Part shown: positions 24,311 to 33,421 of the stretch, piece by piece
Layout of the letters: each line of letters starts with the position of its first letter
How positions within the stretch are numbered: position 1 is the first letter of the stretch
Assembly: GCA_021325145.1 (NCBI GenBank)
Contig: JAJPHR010000070.1
Location: forward strand, 42,999 to 106,998
Reading direction: 5' to 3'
Origin: Verrucomicrobiota bacterium
GTDB lineage: Bacteria > Verrucomicrobiota > Verrucomicrobiia > Limisphaerales > Pedosphaeraceae
DNA length: 64,000 nucleotides
The notes under the pieces: generated by a model
The model's input: the letters and a program-made list of their open reading frames with translations, nothing else
The model's database searches: none
Told to the model about the DNA's origin: nothing
Program-made: the position numbers and the translations under genes

Positions 24311-26986
24311 ATGCTCATCAAGACCAGACTGTCCATTTGGGCCTTGATTCTGTTCAGCGCCGCGCCAGGCGTCCGCGCCAATACCTTCACCGTGAGCAGC
24401 ACCAGCGATTTCCCGGTCAGCGGCGGGAGCAGCGTGAACACCGCGACAGGTGTGATTTCAGGAGGCGCCGGCAACGGGCAAATCACCCTGCGTTCGGCGG
24501 TCATTGCCGCCAACGCCAATGCGGGCTCGACCATCATTATTCCGGCCGGCACCTACCAGATCACCATGCACGGGGGCGTCAATGAAGGGAACGTGGACCC
24601 GGATCCAACTGTGGGCACGCTGAGCGTGCTGGCCTCCGTGACCATTCAAGGGGCTGGGCCGGGGAACACGATCATCCAGGCCGGTACGAGCCTGGCCAAT
24701 TCCATCGATCAGATTTTGGTTTTGAATGCGTACTATTGGTCAACCGGCCAAAGCGCCGTGGTCAATAATTTCAAGGCCGTTATTAGCGGCATTACTTTCC
24801 AGTACGGCAAGTGCTTCAATACGAATACCCAAAGCGGCAATTACGTGGGCGGCGCCATCAGTTTTGATGCGGGCTATAACAACGGGGCAGGCATCACACC
24901 TGGTTCGCTGCTGGTTTCCAACTGTGTCTTTAATTCGTGCATGTCCCACTGGGCTGGTGGCGCGATTGGCACGTTTGATGGCGGAACGCAGACCTACGTT
25001 AACTGCATTTTTACGAACAATAACGCGAACAGTGATCTTTTCAGCTCGGGCTCGGGTGGCGCCATGGTTATTGGCAATACGACAGTAAACCCGGGCGCCA
25101 TTACGATATCCAACTGCACCTTTGTGAACAATCAGGCCCTGACCGGCGCCGGGGGAGCGATTGTCTTTGAGGGCGGCAATCCTGCTTATGCGATACACAA
25201 TTGCGTGTTTTCGGGCAATGCCGCCGGGGGCTATGGTGGAGGTATTTATAGCCTCGCCAACAATCTTACGATCGACCAGGGCACCCTCTTCACCAACAAC
25301 AGCTCGCTGGGCAGTGTGATTACCACCGCCCAGGGAACCGGAACCGGGCCGACTCAACTCGCGGCTTCTGGCGGTGGGGTCTATATTTCCAGCGGCCCGG
25401 ACCTCATTTCCAACTGCGTCTTCGTCGCGAACGTGGTGAGCACAAGTTCGGCTGACCAGAGAGGCGGTGGCGGCATTTCCCTGTCCGGTCTAACGATACC
25501 AGGCCCGGGTGGTTCCACTCTCACCACGAACGCCACCGTGGTTGATTGTCGAATCTATGGCAACATAGCCAACTCCGGCAGTGGCCTCTCCAAGGACAAC
25601 AACGCTGGCAACGCCATAGCGATCAACAATTGGTGGGGCAACAACGGGGGACCGGGCATCGGAGGAGCGGACACAGTTGTGCGGAACACGCTGGGTTCGG
25701 GTGGTGGTGTGTTGATCACCAACACCTGGCTGGTTCTGGGTTTGACGGCATCGGCCTCCACCATCCTCACAGGCCAAAACTCGACGCTTACCGCCACGAT
25801 TACCAAAAACTCAGCCAACGGGACGGGCTTCACCGTCCCCAATGGCACGCCAATAACTTTTGGCGGAACGCTGGGAACCGACTCGCCCGCCAGCACGACA
25901 TTTGCGGGCGGAACTGCAACTTCAACTTTCACGGCCGGTTCCATCGGCGGTTCCGGAAACGCCGTTGCCAGCGTGGACGCTCAATCCTTAAACACACCCA
26001 TCCAGGTCAACCAACCGCCGGCGATTACCAGTGCCAACACCGCTACTTTCCTGGTGGGCAGCAACGGTTCGTTTCAAGTGACCCGCGCGGGCGTTCCCGT
26101 TCCGTCCGTGAGTGAGACCGGTACGCTCCCTTCCGGAGTCACGTTTACTTCATCCAACGACGTGCTGAGCGGCCCCCCCGCGGCTGGCACGGGGGGAACG
26201 TATCCGGTGATTTTTACGGCCATGAGCGCAGCCGGCACGAACACGCAGAGCTTTACGCTTACTGTCAATCAACCGCCCGCCATCACCAACGCCAACAGCA
26301 CCACGTTTGTCGCCGGCACTTCGGGCAGCTTCAAAATTGGCGCGACCGGTTTCCCCGTGCCGGTTTTGAGTGAAAGTGGGACGCTCCCCAGCGGGGTCAC
26401 CTTCGTTCCAGCCACGGGAATTCTGAGCGGCACAAACGGAGTTGCCTCCGGCGGAATATATCCGCTGGTGTTCACCGCCGCCAATGCTGCCGGCACCAAT
26501 ACGCAGAATTTCACGTTGACGGTGAATCAAGCGCCGACCGTGAATTGTCCGGCGAGCATGGTCACGAATGCATTGGGAGGGGTCTGCCTTTTGCCGTCCG
26601 TTTCCTTCGCCGCGACTGCGGCTGGGTTTCCCGCGCCGGGAATTACCTATAAGCTCGGTGCGAGCGCCATTACGTCGCCGACCGTTTTTCCAATCGGTAC
26701 CAATGTAGTAAACGTCACCGCAGCCAATTCGGCGGGCACGAATACCTGCAGCTTCACTGTCACGGTGCAGCCCGGTCCGGAGCCACGATTGAACGTCGTG
26801 TGGGGAGGAGGGAAGGTCGTGGTGTCCTGGAGCAATTCGTATAACTGTTACACCTTGCAATTTGCGCCACTGCTCAAGAGCAACAGTTGGAGCAACCTCA
26901 TTGGACCTTTTACCACCAATAGCGGGGTGATTTATATGACAAACAACAATTCCGCGTCGGCAGGGTTCTTCAGGTTGTTTCATTGA
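24311..26986 (+). CDS. Secreted right-handed beta-helix protein with Ig-like repeats
   Basis: I start this 891-residue protein at ATG 24311, because MLIKTRLSIWALILFSAAPG is a clean signal peptide cut after VRA; ATG 24266 is an alternative. Residues about 20-480 form a parallel beta-helix of pectate-lyase shape, beginning with a CSLREA-like block (GQITLRSAVIAANANAGSTI) and showing repeated IxNCxFxxN turns (ISNCTFVNNQ, IHNCVFSGNA). About three putative-Ig repeats follow (VNQPPAITSANTATF, VNQPPAITNANSTTF, VNQAPTVNCPASM), each ending GTNTQxFTLTV. A terminal VVSWSNSYNCYTLQFAPLLK module closes the protein. The length and repeats fit an adhesin or polysaccharide-binding surface protein. No catalytic residues can be named. 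Confidence 0.8.
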   Translation: MLIKTRLSIWALILFSAAPGVRANTFTVSSTSDFPVSGGSSVNTATGVISGGAGNGQITLRSAVIAANANAGSTIIIPAGTYQITMHGGVNEGNVDPDPTVGTLSVLASVTIQGAGPGNTIIQAGTSLANSIDQILVLNAYYWSTGQSAVVNNFKAVISGITFQYGKCFNTNTQSGNYVGGAISFDAGYNNGAGITPGSLLVSNCVFNSCMSHWAGGAIGTFDGGTQTYVNCIFTNNNANSDLFSSGSGGAMVIGNTTVNPGAITISNCTFVNNQALTGAGGAIVFEGGNPAYAIHNCVFSGNAAGGYGGGIYSLANNLTIDQGTLFTNNSSLGSVITTAQGTGTGPTQLAASGGGVYISSGPDLISNCVFVANVVSTSSADQRGGGGISLSGLTIPGPGGSTLTTNATVVDCRIYGNIANSGSGLSKDNNAGNAIAINNWWGNNGGPGIGGADTVVRNTLGSGGGVLITNTWLVLGLTASASTILTGQNSTLTATITKNSANGTGFTVPNGTPITFGGTLGTDSPASTTFAGGTATSTFTAGSIGGSGNAVASVDAQSLNTPIQVNQPPAITSANTATFLVGSNGSFQVTRAGVPVPSVSETGTLPSGVTFTSSNDVLSGPPAAGTGGTYPVIFTAMSAAGTNTQSFTLTVNQPPAITNANSTTFVAGTSGSFKIGATGFPVPVLSESGTLPSGVTFVPATGILSGTNGVASGGIYPLVFTAANAAGTNTQNFTLTVNQAPTVNCPASMVTNALGGVCLLPSVSFAATAAGFPAPGITYKLGASAITSPTVFPIGTNVVNVTAANSAGTNTCSFTVTVQPGPEPRLNVVWGGGKVVVSWSNSYNCYTLQFAPLLKSNSWSNLIGPFTTNSGVIYMTNNNSASAGFFRLFH

Positions 26987-27081
26987 GCAGGCCACAGGCT
27001 CACCTTCCAGCGACTATTCTGCTTGCGCGAAAGTCTGGGCGGAGTTGAAATACGCGCAACTTTTCACTCCAAACAAAAACC

Positions 27082-27945
27082 ATGAAACGCACCGAGGGAA
27101 TCAACCGCCGCAACTTCCTCCAAACCGGGCTGCTGGGCTCCACCGCGCTGGCCGTGGCCGCCCTGCCCGCCTCTGCTCCGGCCGCCTTGACCAAGCCCGC
27201 AGGCGATCCGCTCCGCGGCTTGAAATTGGGCATGGCCTCCTACAGCTTTCAGAAATTCACGCTGGACCAGGCCATCAGCATGACGAAGCAGACGGGTTTG
27301 AAATACATCAACCTGAAGGACTTTCATCTTGCGATGAAAAGCACCCCTGCCGAACGGCAGGAGGCGCACAAAAAAATCGTGGACGCGGGATTAACCCTCA
27401 TGGGTGGCGGCGTCATCTACATGAAAAACAACGAGGCTGAAATCCACAGCGTCTTCGAATACGCGAAGGATGCGGGCATGCCGACCATCGTTTGCAGCCC
27501 CGATCCTGAAGCCCTCGATACCGTCGAGAAGATGGCGAAGGAATACGATCTGCGCATCGCCATCCACAATCATGGTCCGACCGATAAAAAATATCCCTCG
27601 CCGCGCGACGTGCTCAAACTGGTGAAGGACCGCGATCAGCGCATGGGAATTTGCATGGACGTCGGACACACCGTGCGCATTGGCGAAGACCCGGTGGCGG
27701 CAATCCACGATTGCGCCTCCCGGCTGTATGATTTCCATATCAAGGACGAGACACTCCCCGCGAAAGAAGGCAAGCCGACCGAAGTAGGACGCGGCGTCAT
27801 CGACATCGTGGGCGTTTTGAAGGCGCTCATTGATATCAAGTTCCCCGGCCACGTGGGATTGGAGTACGAAGCCAACCGCGAGGACCCACTGCCCGGCGTC
27901 CTGGAATCCGTGGGATACATGCGCGGCGTGCTGGCCGCAGTCTAA
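27082..27945 (+). CDS. Sugar phosphate isomerase/epimerase-like TIM barrel, Tat-exported
   Basis: The 287-residue protein has a twin-arginine signal at 9-17 (NRRNFLQTG) followed by a hydrophobic stretch ending ASA. The rest is the AP_endonuc_2 / xylose-isomerase-like barrel (GLKLGMASYSFQKFTLDQAI, LKYINLKDFHL, RIAIHNHGPTD, GICMDVGHTVRIGEDP, LYDFHIKDETL, HVGLEYEAN). Metal-binding residues probably include the Glu, Asp and His of these strands. Members of this class act on sugars or inositol derivatives, and exported Tat versions are common in Verrucomicrobiota and Planctomycetota. The gene stands alone on its strand. The substrate is unknown. Confidence 0.85.
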   Translation: MKRTEGINRRNFLQTGLLGSTALAVAALPASAPAALTKPAGDPLRGLKLGMASYSFQKFTLDQAISMTKQTGLKYINLKDFHLAMKSTPAERQEAHKKIVDAGLTLMGGGVIYMKNNEAEIHSVFEYAKDAGMPTIVCSPDPEALDTVEKMAKEYDLRIAIHNHGPTDKKYPSPRDVLKLVKDRDQRMGICMDVGHTVRIGEDPVAAIHDCASRLYDFHIKDETLPAKEGKPTEVGRGVIDIVGVLKALIDIKFPGHVGLEYEANREDPLPGVLESVGYMRGVLAAV

Positions 27946-28110
27946 GCAAACGCCACCGCAATATCAGTTGAACCCGGTCCTCCCCAGCGCGTTGCGCCTC
28001 CGAGTTCAATAGTATTCGCCGGTCGCTGATTTCCGGGCACAATCACGACCAAGATTCTGATTCATAACGGGTTCCATGGCACCGGTTCTGCTTACTTTAT
28101 CGGCTTGGCT

Positions 28111-29244
28111 ATGAACAAAGCTTTGGAAGATCTTCAGGCAGGGCGCGACCCGTTCGCGGCCTCACGCAACGAGATACACATCGCCCAGGAACCCTCGCGG
28201 CCGTTTTGTTATCGGGCGGCCAGATTGGCCGTTTGGATGCCCATCATCGGGGGGTTGCTCATCTATGGCGGCAACAATGCCCTGGAAGGTGTGACTGGAA
28301 CCGTGGGCCTCCTGGGCAGGCTTGCTCTCGTGGCAGTGTTCATCCTGGTGGAATTGGGCAGTCTCGTCATGGGCGTCATTGCCCTGTCCGGAGTTCGAGA
28401 GTACGGACCCGAGGGACTTCTTTGGCGTGGCCTCAGAAGCGTCGTTGGCAGTCTCATCGTCATGGGCCTCTTCACGTCGGCTGTGGTGAGCGTCGTCCGC
28501 CTTGGAATCGAGAACCGCAGGACGTTGCTTGCAATGCGGGCCACTGCCGTCCGGGCGCGCACGGACGCACAGGAAAATACGACGGAGAAGCCGGAAGAAA
28601 AACCAGCGCCGGCGGCCCCAGCCCAACCCCAGCCAGCCGCGCCGGTCCCGCTCGTTCCCGACCCTTCGTTAGTGGCGGCGCCGGCGGCAACGCCCGACGA
28701 CGCGGTGGTTTCGAAAGCCACCAGCGCCTACCTGCAAAAAATACTCGGGCTCACGACGAATTACACCAGTGCGGTTCGCGCCCTGGAAGACCCGCCCATC
28801 CTCAACATGAGCACCGTGGCGCGGCGCGAGCAGTTGATCGCCAAAAAAGAACTGGTCAAAAAATTTCTCGCCATCAATGAGAAACTCGAAGCCTTCGTCG
28901 CAAACAGCGACGATGTTTATCGCAAGGAACTGCAACTGGCCCATTGCACTCCGGAAAAAGTGGAGGCGACGGTTGATGCCTATCGACGGTCGTCTCAGGA
29001 AAAGAACCTGCTGGCCTTGAAGATTCGGGGGGCGGACCAACGCAAAGGCGACGCCATGCTGGGGATCATTGAGGTGCTGGATTCCAGTTGGGGTCAGTGG
29101 AAATATGACCAGGAAACCAAGCGGGTTTTGTTCACTGACGGCGGGGCACTTCGTAATTATCTCACCTATCGCGAAGCCATGGATTCAGCGGTTTCGGACC
29201 AAAAGCGCTTGCAAGCCCTGGTAACGCCGCTGGCGAGTCTTTGA
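28111..29244 (+). CDS. Inner-membrane protein of unknown function
   Basis: The protein has 377 residues from ATG 28111; a TTG six bases upstream also opens the frame. The N-terminal 40 residues are cytoplasmic. Three membrane segments follow at about 40-60 (LAVWMPIIGGLLIYGG), 68-92 (GLLGRLALVAVFILVELGSLVMGV) and 110-132. A proline/alanine-rich linker follows at about 150-200 (EKPEEKPAPAAPAQPQPAA). The C-terminal 170 residues are largely helical and hold charged heptad-like stretches (RREQLIAKKELVKKFLAINEKLEAF). I recognise no family. It may be an envelope or scaffold protein. Confidence 0.65.
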   Translation: MNKALEDLQAGRDPFAASRNEIHIAQEPSRPFCYRAARLAVWMPIIGGLLIYGGNNALEGVTGTVGLLGRLALVAVFILVELGSLVMGVIALSGVREYGPEGLLWRGLRSVVGSLIVMGLFTSAVVSVVRLGIENRRTLLAMRATAVRARTDAQENTTEKPEEKPAPAAPAQPQPAAPVPLVPDPSLVAAPAATPDDAVVSKATSAYLQKILGLTTNYTSAVRALEDPPILNMSTVARREQLIAKKELVKKFLAINEKLEAFVANSDDVYRKELQLAHCTPEKVEATVDAYRRSSQEKNLLALKIRGADQRKGDAMLGIIEVLDSSWGQWKYDQETKRVLFTDGGALRNYLTYREAMDSAVSDQKRLQALVTPLASL

Positions 29245-29354
29245 TCAACTGCAAGGCCTTCATCAAAGCGGCCGCTGCCTCACGCAAAAGGAGCAGGCGT
29301 TCCTGGTTCTTGATCCTTTAAGATTTCCGCGCGGCTCGAAGCTGCCCCGACCGC

Positions 29355-29876
29355 TTATATCTCGTGATTGATTGCCACGCTGGGTCGGCGATCAAGCAAA
29401 GGTTGAAGCGCCGCGGCGAATTCCTTGAAGTCCATGGGCTTTTGGAAATAAGCGACCGCACCCGCCGCCATGGCTTTGCTCTTGTGCTTCGCGGGATCGT
29501 CCGCACTTATGACTACAACTGGAATTTTCTCCAGCTCCTCCAGCCGTTTAAGCCATTGCAACACGGTCAGGCCGTTCCACTGCAAACTGGTGAAGCTCTC
29601 GTCGGGAGCAAAGTTGATGTCGAGAACGATCAGATCAGGTTTTTGCGTCCGCGCAACGGCAACCGCCGAAGCCGGGTCGCGCGCCAGCACGACTTGAAAG
29701 CCGCTGCTTTTCAGCTTGGTCTCGAAGGCTTTCAGAACGACCACGTTGTCATCCACTACCAACACCCTGCGATTGCGCCCCAGGGAGGAGAAGTCAGCTC
29801 CGCTGGCCTCGGATTCGGGTGTGAACGGTTGGCGGGGAGACGAGAGATCGTTGTCGGATAGTTCGGTCGGGTTCAT
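29355..29876 (-). CDS. Single-domain response regulator (REC)
   Basis: The protein has 173 residues. The receiver domain covers about 37-160. VLVVDDN at 38-44 provides the acidic pair, Asp86 in LIVLDINF is the phosphorylated residue, and Lys146 in YFQKPMDF is the conserved lysine. The first 35 residues are a polar, serine-rich extension. No output domain is present, so it acts by protein contact, as CheY- or Spo0F-like proteins do. No histidine kinase is encoded nearby. It converges on the membrane-protein gene at 28111. Confidence 0.88.
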   Translation of the reverse strand: MNPTELSDNDLSSPRQPFTPESEASGADFSSLGRNRRVLVVDDNVVVLKAFETKLKSSGFQVVLARDPASAVAVARTQKPDLIVLDINFAPDESFTSLQWNGLTVLQWLKRLEELEKIPVVVISADDPAKHKSKAMAAGAVAYFQKPMDFKEFAAALQPLLDRRPSVAINHEI

Positions 29877-30240
29877 GGTGATTTGGTAACGGACACAGCT
29901 TCAACGGAACGTAGGAAATTCAAAAATGTCCATTTGCTGGACAGTGCCCACAGGGCTGCGGACATCGAAGCGCGGCGATACCTCCGCGCGGTTCGGGTCG
30001 TCCACATATGAGCCCAGTTTCCCATGGTGCTTGCGGCCTGCCCCAGACTGCAAGCCGCTCCCGTGATTGATAGCTGTTCTGATGCCATAATTTGGCTCCG
30101 CGGCACCGAATACCCGGGCTCAGCCACAAGCCAAACCGAAACCGCACCTGCACCGGCCATGCAATGTTCCTTTTCAGCCATTGCCTCTCGGACTCGCCGG
30201 GTATAATCTGTCCGCCAGCCCAAAATCATCGCACCGCGTG
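29877..30240. other. Divergent spacer with a GCGCGG..CCGCGC hairpin
   Basis: The 364-base spacer between the response regulator and the symporter gene has an inverted repeat, GCGCGG..CCGCGC, near 29,969-29,990. A frame on the minus strand (29,873-30,229) shares an ATGA with the response regulator, but its translation does not look like a folded protein, so I do not call it. The promoters of both genes should lie here. Confidence 0.4.
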
Positions 30241-31542
30241 ATGCAAAAAACGATTTTCCGCCTGCTTTACGTTCAAGTCCTGTTGGGCATTGTCCTGGGC
30301 ATCGTCGTCGGCTCTTTATTTCCCACGTTCGGCCTTCAGGTAAAAATCGTCGCCGACGGTTTCATCAAGCTTATCCGCATGATGGTCGCGCCGATCATCT
30401 TCACTTCCGTGGTCCTCGGTCTCGCCGGGCTGGGCAACCTCAAACGCGTCGGGCGAATCGGACTCAAATCATTCATCTACTTCGAAGTCATGACCACGCT
30501 GGCGCTGATTCTCGGCTTCCTGGTCGTCAAGGCGTTCCATCCCGGCGCTGGCGTCAACGCGGACGCTTCCAAATTGGATACCAGGGATGTCGCCGGTTAC
30601 ATCACCAAGGCCCACGACCAAACCGTGTCCGGCTTTTTCCTGAACATCATTCCCAAAACCATGGCCGGCGCTTTCGCCGACGGCGAAATAATCCAGGTGC
30701 TCTTCATCTCGGTGTTTTTCGGTTTCGCCCTGGCCTCGCTCGGCGAAGCCAACAAACCGGTCATCCACACGCTCGAACAGGTGAACAACGCGCTGATGAA
30801 AATGATCGCCATCATCATCCGATTCGCGCCCCTGGCCGCGTTCGCATCCATCGCCTTCACCATCTCTCGATTCGGCCTGCCCGTGATCATCTCATTGGGG
30901 AAGTTGCTCGCCTGCGCCTATCTCACTTCCATTGCGTTCATCATCGTTGCCCTTGGACTGTTGCTGAAGGCCAACGGAATCAGCCTCTGGAAATTCCTGC
31001 GCTACATCCGCGAAGAAATTTTCATCGTGCTCGGCACCGGATCATCCGAATCCGTCTTTCCACGCATGCTGGGGAAGATGGAATCGCTGGGCTGTTCCAA
31101 ACCGGTCGTGGGCCTGGTCCTGCCCGCTGGTTACTCCTTCAACCTGGATGGCTCGTCGATCTACCTCACCATCGCCGCGTTATACATCGCCCAGGCAACC
31201 AACACGCACCTGACCTTTTGGCAGGAACTGGCGGTGGTGGCCGTGGCCATCGTCACCTCCAAAGGTGCGGCCGCCGTGCTTGGCAGCGCCTTTATCGCGC
31301 TGGCGGCGACCCTTTCCGCCATGGGCACCATCCCCGTCGAAGGCATGGCGCTCATCATCGGTGTTGACCAACTGCTCGCTTCCGCCCGCGCCTCCACCAA
31401 TCTGATCGGCAACGGCACCGCCACCATCGTCATCGCCCGCTGGGAAAAGGAATTCGATGACCGCAAAGCCGTGGAGGTTCTGAGCCGAGCCACCCCCGTT
31501 CCTTTGCCCGCCCAGACTTCGCAAGCCGAAGCTCTAAAATAA
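30241..31542 (+). CDS. Dicarboxylate/amino acid:cation symporter (SDF family)
   Basis: The protein has 433 residues from ATG 30241, with eight or so membrane segments and two re-entrant loops. MVAPIIFTSVVLGLAGLGNL near 47-66 is the conserved first block. Also diagnostic are the serine-rich hairpin VLGTGSSESVFPRML near 265-279 and the NLDGSSIY motif near 302-309, with KGAAAVLGSAFIALAATL near 341-358. These match DctA/GltP-type transporters, which import C4-dicarboxylates or glutamate with H+ or Na+. The substrate motif cannot be read with certainty. The gene stands alone, immediately to the left of the repeat-rich region before the prophage. Confidence 0.92.
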   Translation: MQKTIFRLLYVQVLLGIVLGIVVGSLFPTFGLQVKIVADGFIKLIRMMVAPIIFTSVVLGLAGLGNLKRVGRIGLKSFIYFEVMTTLALILGFLVVKAFHPGAGVNADASKLDTRDVAGYITKAHDQTVSGFFLNIIPKTMAGAFADGEIIQVLFISVFFGFALASLGEANKPVIHTLEQVNNALMKMIAIIIRFAPLAAFASIAFTISRFGLPVIISLGKLLACAYLTSIAFIIVALGLLLKANGISLWKFLRYIREEIFIVLGTGSSESVFPRMLGKMESLGCSKPVVGLVLPAGYSFNLDGSSIYLTIAALYIAQATNTHLTFWQELAVVAVAIVTSKGAAAVLGSAFIALAATLSAMGTIPVEGMALIIGVDQLLASARASTNLIGNGTATIVIARWEKEFDDRKAVEVLSRATPVPLPAQTSQAEALK

Positions 31543-31728
31543 ACAATCGCTTGCGAATAGCTATTGGCTATCCAGGATATTTTGCCGAATAAGCGAGTAT
31601 ATGCACCCAGGAATCCAACCCTGCCTGCACTCCACTCAGGGCGGAAGGCCCTTTCCATGAACTGTTTTGTAGCTCATTGAAGATCAACCATACCTATTCG
31701 GAACACCCCAACTCGTTTCGGGGGATGG

Positions 31729-31794
31729 CGTGCAGAGGACTGCCCGCCCTACCACCGTGGCCGGTAGGGCGCGCACTCCTGTGCGCGCCGCCGC
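31729..31794. repeat. Palindromic two-hairpin repeat, copy 2 with units in reverse order
   Basis: The units GCAGAGGACTGCCCGCC and GGTAGGGCGCGCACTCC of the element at 5,967-6,044 recur here in the opposite order. GCCCTACC and GGTAGGGC now face each other around a nine-base centre, so the copy still forms a strong stem. Confidence 0.65.
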
Positions 31795-32060
31795 GGCCCA
31801 GGCGCATTCATTAATGACGCGTGTATAATAGAACCGTTCCTGGTCCGTGAGCAGGTCCAACGGAACAGGGAACTACCCATGGATTGCCACAAAGGATTGG
31901 CTTGTACCTTAGCCCTCCCCAATCGTGCTCGTCCTCGTCGTCGTCCTCGATTCGCTCACCCTTCACTCCCGCACCTCATTTCCACCTCAACCCACAGTCC
32001 ATCAGCCACTTGCGCTGATTTCCTTGCCGCCAGCCCTCCTGGGCGCCGAAAAAAGGAGGC

Positions 32061-32100
32061 TTAATTTGGTTTAATTTACTTTAATTCGGCTTAATTCCTC
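32061..32100. repeat. Four tandem 10-bp TTAATT repeats
   Basis: TTAATTTGGT, TTAATTTACT, TTAATTCGGC and TTAATTCCTC follow one another exactly, one per helical turn. They lie directly after a GGAGG-rich segment and no gene follows. Such phased A/T blocks bend DNA or bind a protein. The role here is unknown. Confidence 0.6.
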
Positions 32101-32366
32101 GCCGCATGAAGGAGGCCCCCACTGTGCCAGCACGGACGAGAGAAAAGGATGAAATGTGGTTAGAATGCGTTAGGACAGTTTGAATCAACGACTTACGGAG
32201 GGACCTTTCCAAGCTTTTCTAAAACGGGCGCGGGGCGCGAGAGTTAAGGTTGAAAAGCCTTAAACTGCTTGACCAGGCGCGGAAAAGAGACACCTTTAAA
32301 GCGAAGTGGGGCCGGCTGCTTGAGACAGCCGACCCCTAGCAAACAGACCATGAACCGTAAAGAACT

Positions 32367-32594
32367 ATGGCCCATCTGCCGCTCGAATTATTGGGGGTTG
32401 ATCCTTTTTCGCAACCCAAAACCGTGTTTCTGCCATCGCCAGGGAAAGAGGGAATCATCGTGACCCGAACCGGCGACCGGTTCAGATCCCGGCGCAAGCG
32501 GTTCAACAACCCCCACGATGCGTTGACGTGGTGCATCGCTAATGATGCAGCCCTGGTGTTTTGGAAGACTCTGGCAGGACCGGCGCGGAACTAG
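32367..32594 (+). CDS. Small protein of unknown function
   Basis: The 75-residue frame reads like a compact alpha/beta protein (GIIVTRTGDRFRSRRKRF, then DALTWCIANDAALVFWK). The AL-WC-aALVF pattern reminds me of short hypothetical proteins of Verrucomicrobiota, but I cannot name a family. The start ATG has only a weak AAAGAA upstream. It lies at the presumed left edge of the prophage and could belong to either side. Confidence 0.45.
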   Translation: MAHLPLELLGVDPFSQPKTVFLPSPGKEGIIVTRTGDRFRSRRKRFNNPHDALTWCIANDAALVFWKTLAGPARN

Positions 32595-32609
32595 CGCGGC
32601 GCTGCCGCG

Positions 32610-32792
32610 TCAGGGCTGCAGCTCGGCAGCTTCAGCCTGGCGGATACGCCGGCCGCGCTCCACAAGGTCACGCGCATAGGACGTGCCCGGCTTGCCAAAC
32701 CACTCAGCGATCTGGCGAAAGCTCTTGCCTTGTTGGCGAAGCGAATAGGCCCACTTGGCCCGTTCCTGGTATCTGATGTGGGAAGGACTCAC
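32610..32792 (-). CDS. Small HTH-like protein
   Basis: The 60-residue protein starts at GTG 32792, which overlaps the TGA of the lipoprotein gene (GTGA), so it is translated by coupling. WAYSLRQQGKSFRQIAEWFG looks like the helix-turn-helix of resolvase or sigma-type DNA-binding proteins, and a basic helix follows (ARDLVERGRRIRQ). It may regulate the lysogeny operon or help the repressor. It is one of three leftward genes that would be expressed in the lysogen. Confidence 0.55.
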   Translation of the reverse strand: MSPSHIRYQERAKWAYSLRQQGKSFRQIAEWFGKPGTSYARDLVERGRRIRQAEAAELQP

Positions 32793-33307
32793 TGAGGTAA
32801 ATACTTCTCTAAAAAACCACGGAACACGGACAAGTTCTTTTCGGCCAGTTTCCGTTCCCAGTTTTTTCCGGTAATACTCACCAAGCGGACTTCCACGCTC
32901 TTGGCCGATGCGATGTGCCGGATTTGATCTTCACTGGCAGGATAGAAATGGAAGTTCGCAAATGCCCCACTTTGCGGCATGGCTCCAATCTGAAAAGCAT
33001 AGCGACTGTCATCTGCCAACACGAAAAGGCTCTGTCCGATTGCCGGGAAGAACTTGACCCCTGATGCTGAAACACATCCCACGGTCAGAAAGTAATTTGT
33101 GACGCCGCCCTGTATCTGCTGCCTCATATCAAGCGTGATGTCGAACTGCTCTGGGAAGTGATTGGGCAGAGTATTGGACTCGGTGGCATTGATTTTTGTA
33201 TCGGTAAAACGGTCATAGGAGGCTGTCTGGCGGGCATTCATTCCAACACAGCCGCAAAGAACAAGGGGCAACAAAAAGAACGCGCTTTTTACGAGGACAC
33301 CATGCAT
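32789..33307 (-). CDS. Prophage lipoprotein next to the repressor
   Basis: This 172-residue protein begins with a lipoprotein signal (MHGVLVKSAFFLLPLVLCGC, lipidated Cys20). The mature part looks beta-rich (FDITLDMRQQIQGGVTNYFL, QSLFVLADDSRYAFQIGAMP, KSVEVRLVSITGKNW). I recognise no family. Its place in the leftward lysogenic unit next to the repressor is where many phages carry envelope proteins that block superinfection, so that role is a reasonable guess. It is coupled to the small HTH-like gene behind it. Confidence 0.65.
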   Translation of the reverse strand: MHGVLVKSAFFLLPLVLCGCVGMNARQTASYDRFTDTKINATESNTLPNHFPEQFDITLDMRQQIQGGVTNYFLTVGCVSASGVKFFPAIGQSLFVLADDSRYAFQIGAMPQSGAFANFHFYPASEDQIRHIASAKSVEVRLVSITGKNWERKLAEKNLSVFRGFLEKYLPQ

Positions 33308-33421
33308 GTGAATAACTATGTGAGTAACTTCTTCATCCCAAATATTACGGACTTCCCCATGGATGTCCCACCGTCAGTTGTATGGTAGTCGGCGTTCACG
33401 GATATGGAAGAACGACTGACT

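Larger units (their letters stand above)
31543..32366. other. Repeat-rich non-coding region at the left of the prophage
   Basis: This 824-base stretch shows no convincing gene. It holds copy 2 of the two-hairpin repeat (31,729-31,794), four 10-base TTAATT repeats (32,061-32,100), a GGAGG-rich segment and a TTAAGG..CCTTAA hairpin at about 32,246-32,265. The chromosome/prophage junction may lie here or slightly to the right. I could not find it, because Mu-type ends are short and no target duplication can be checked without the right end. Confidence 0.45.

Noticed and set aside
29873..30229. 118-codon minus-strand frame coupled by ATGA to the response regulator
   Set aside because: Its translation lacks the pattern of a folded protein and it spans a palindromic repeat, so the overlap is probably chance.
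31879..32064. 61-codon plus-strand frame before the TTAATT repeats
   Set aside because: It is low-complexity text rich in Arg, Pro and Ser with no ribosome site.
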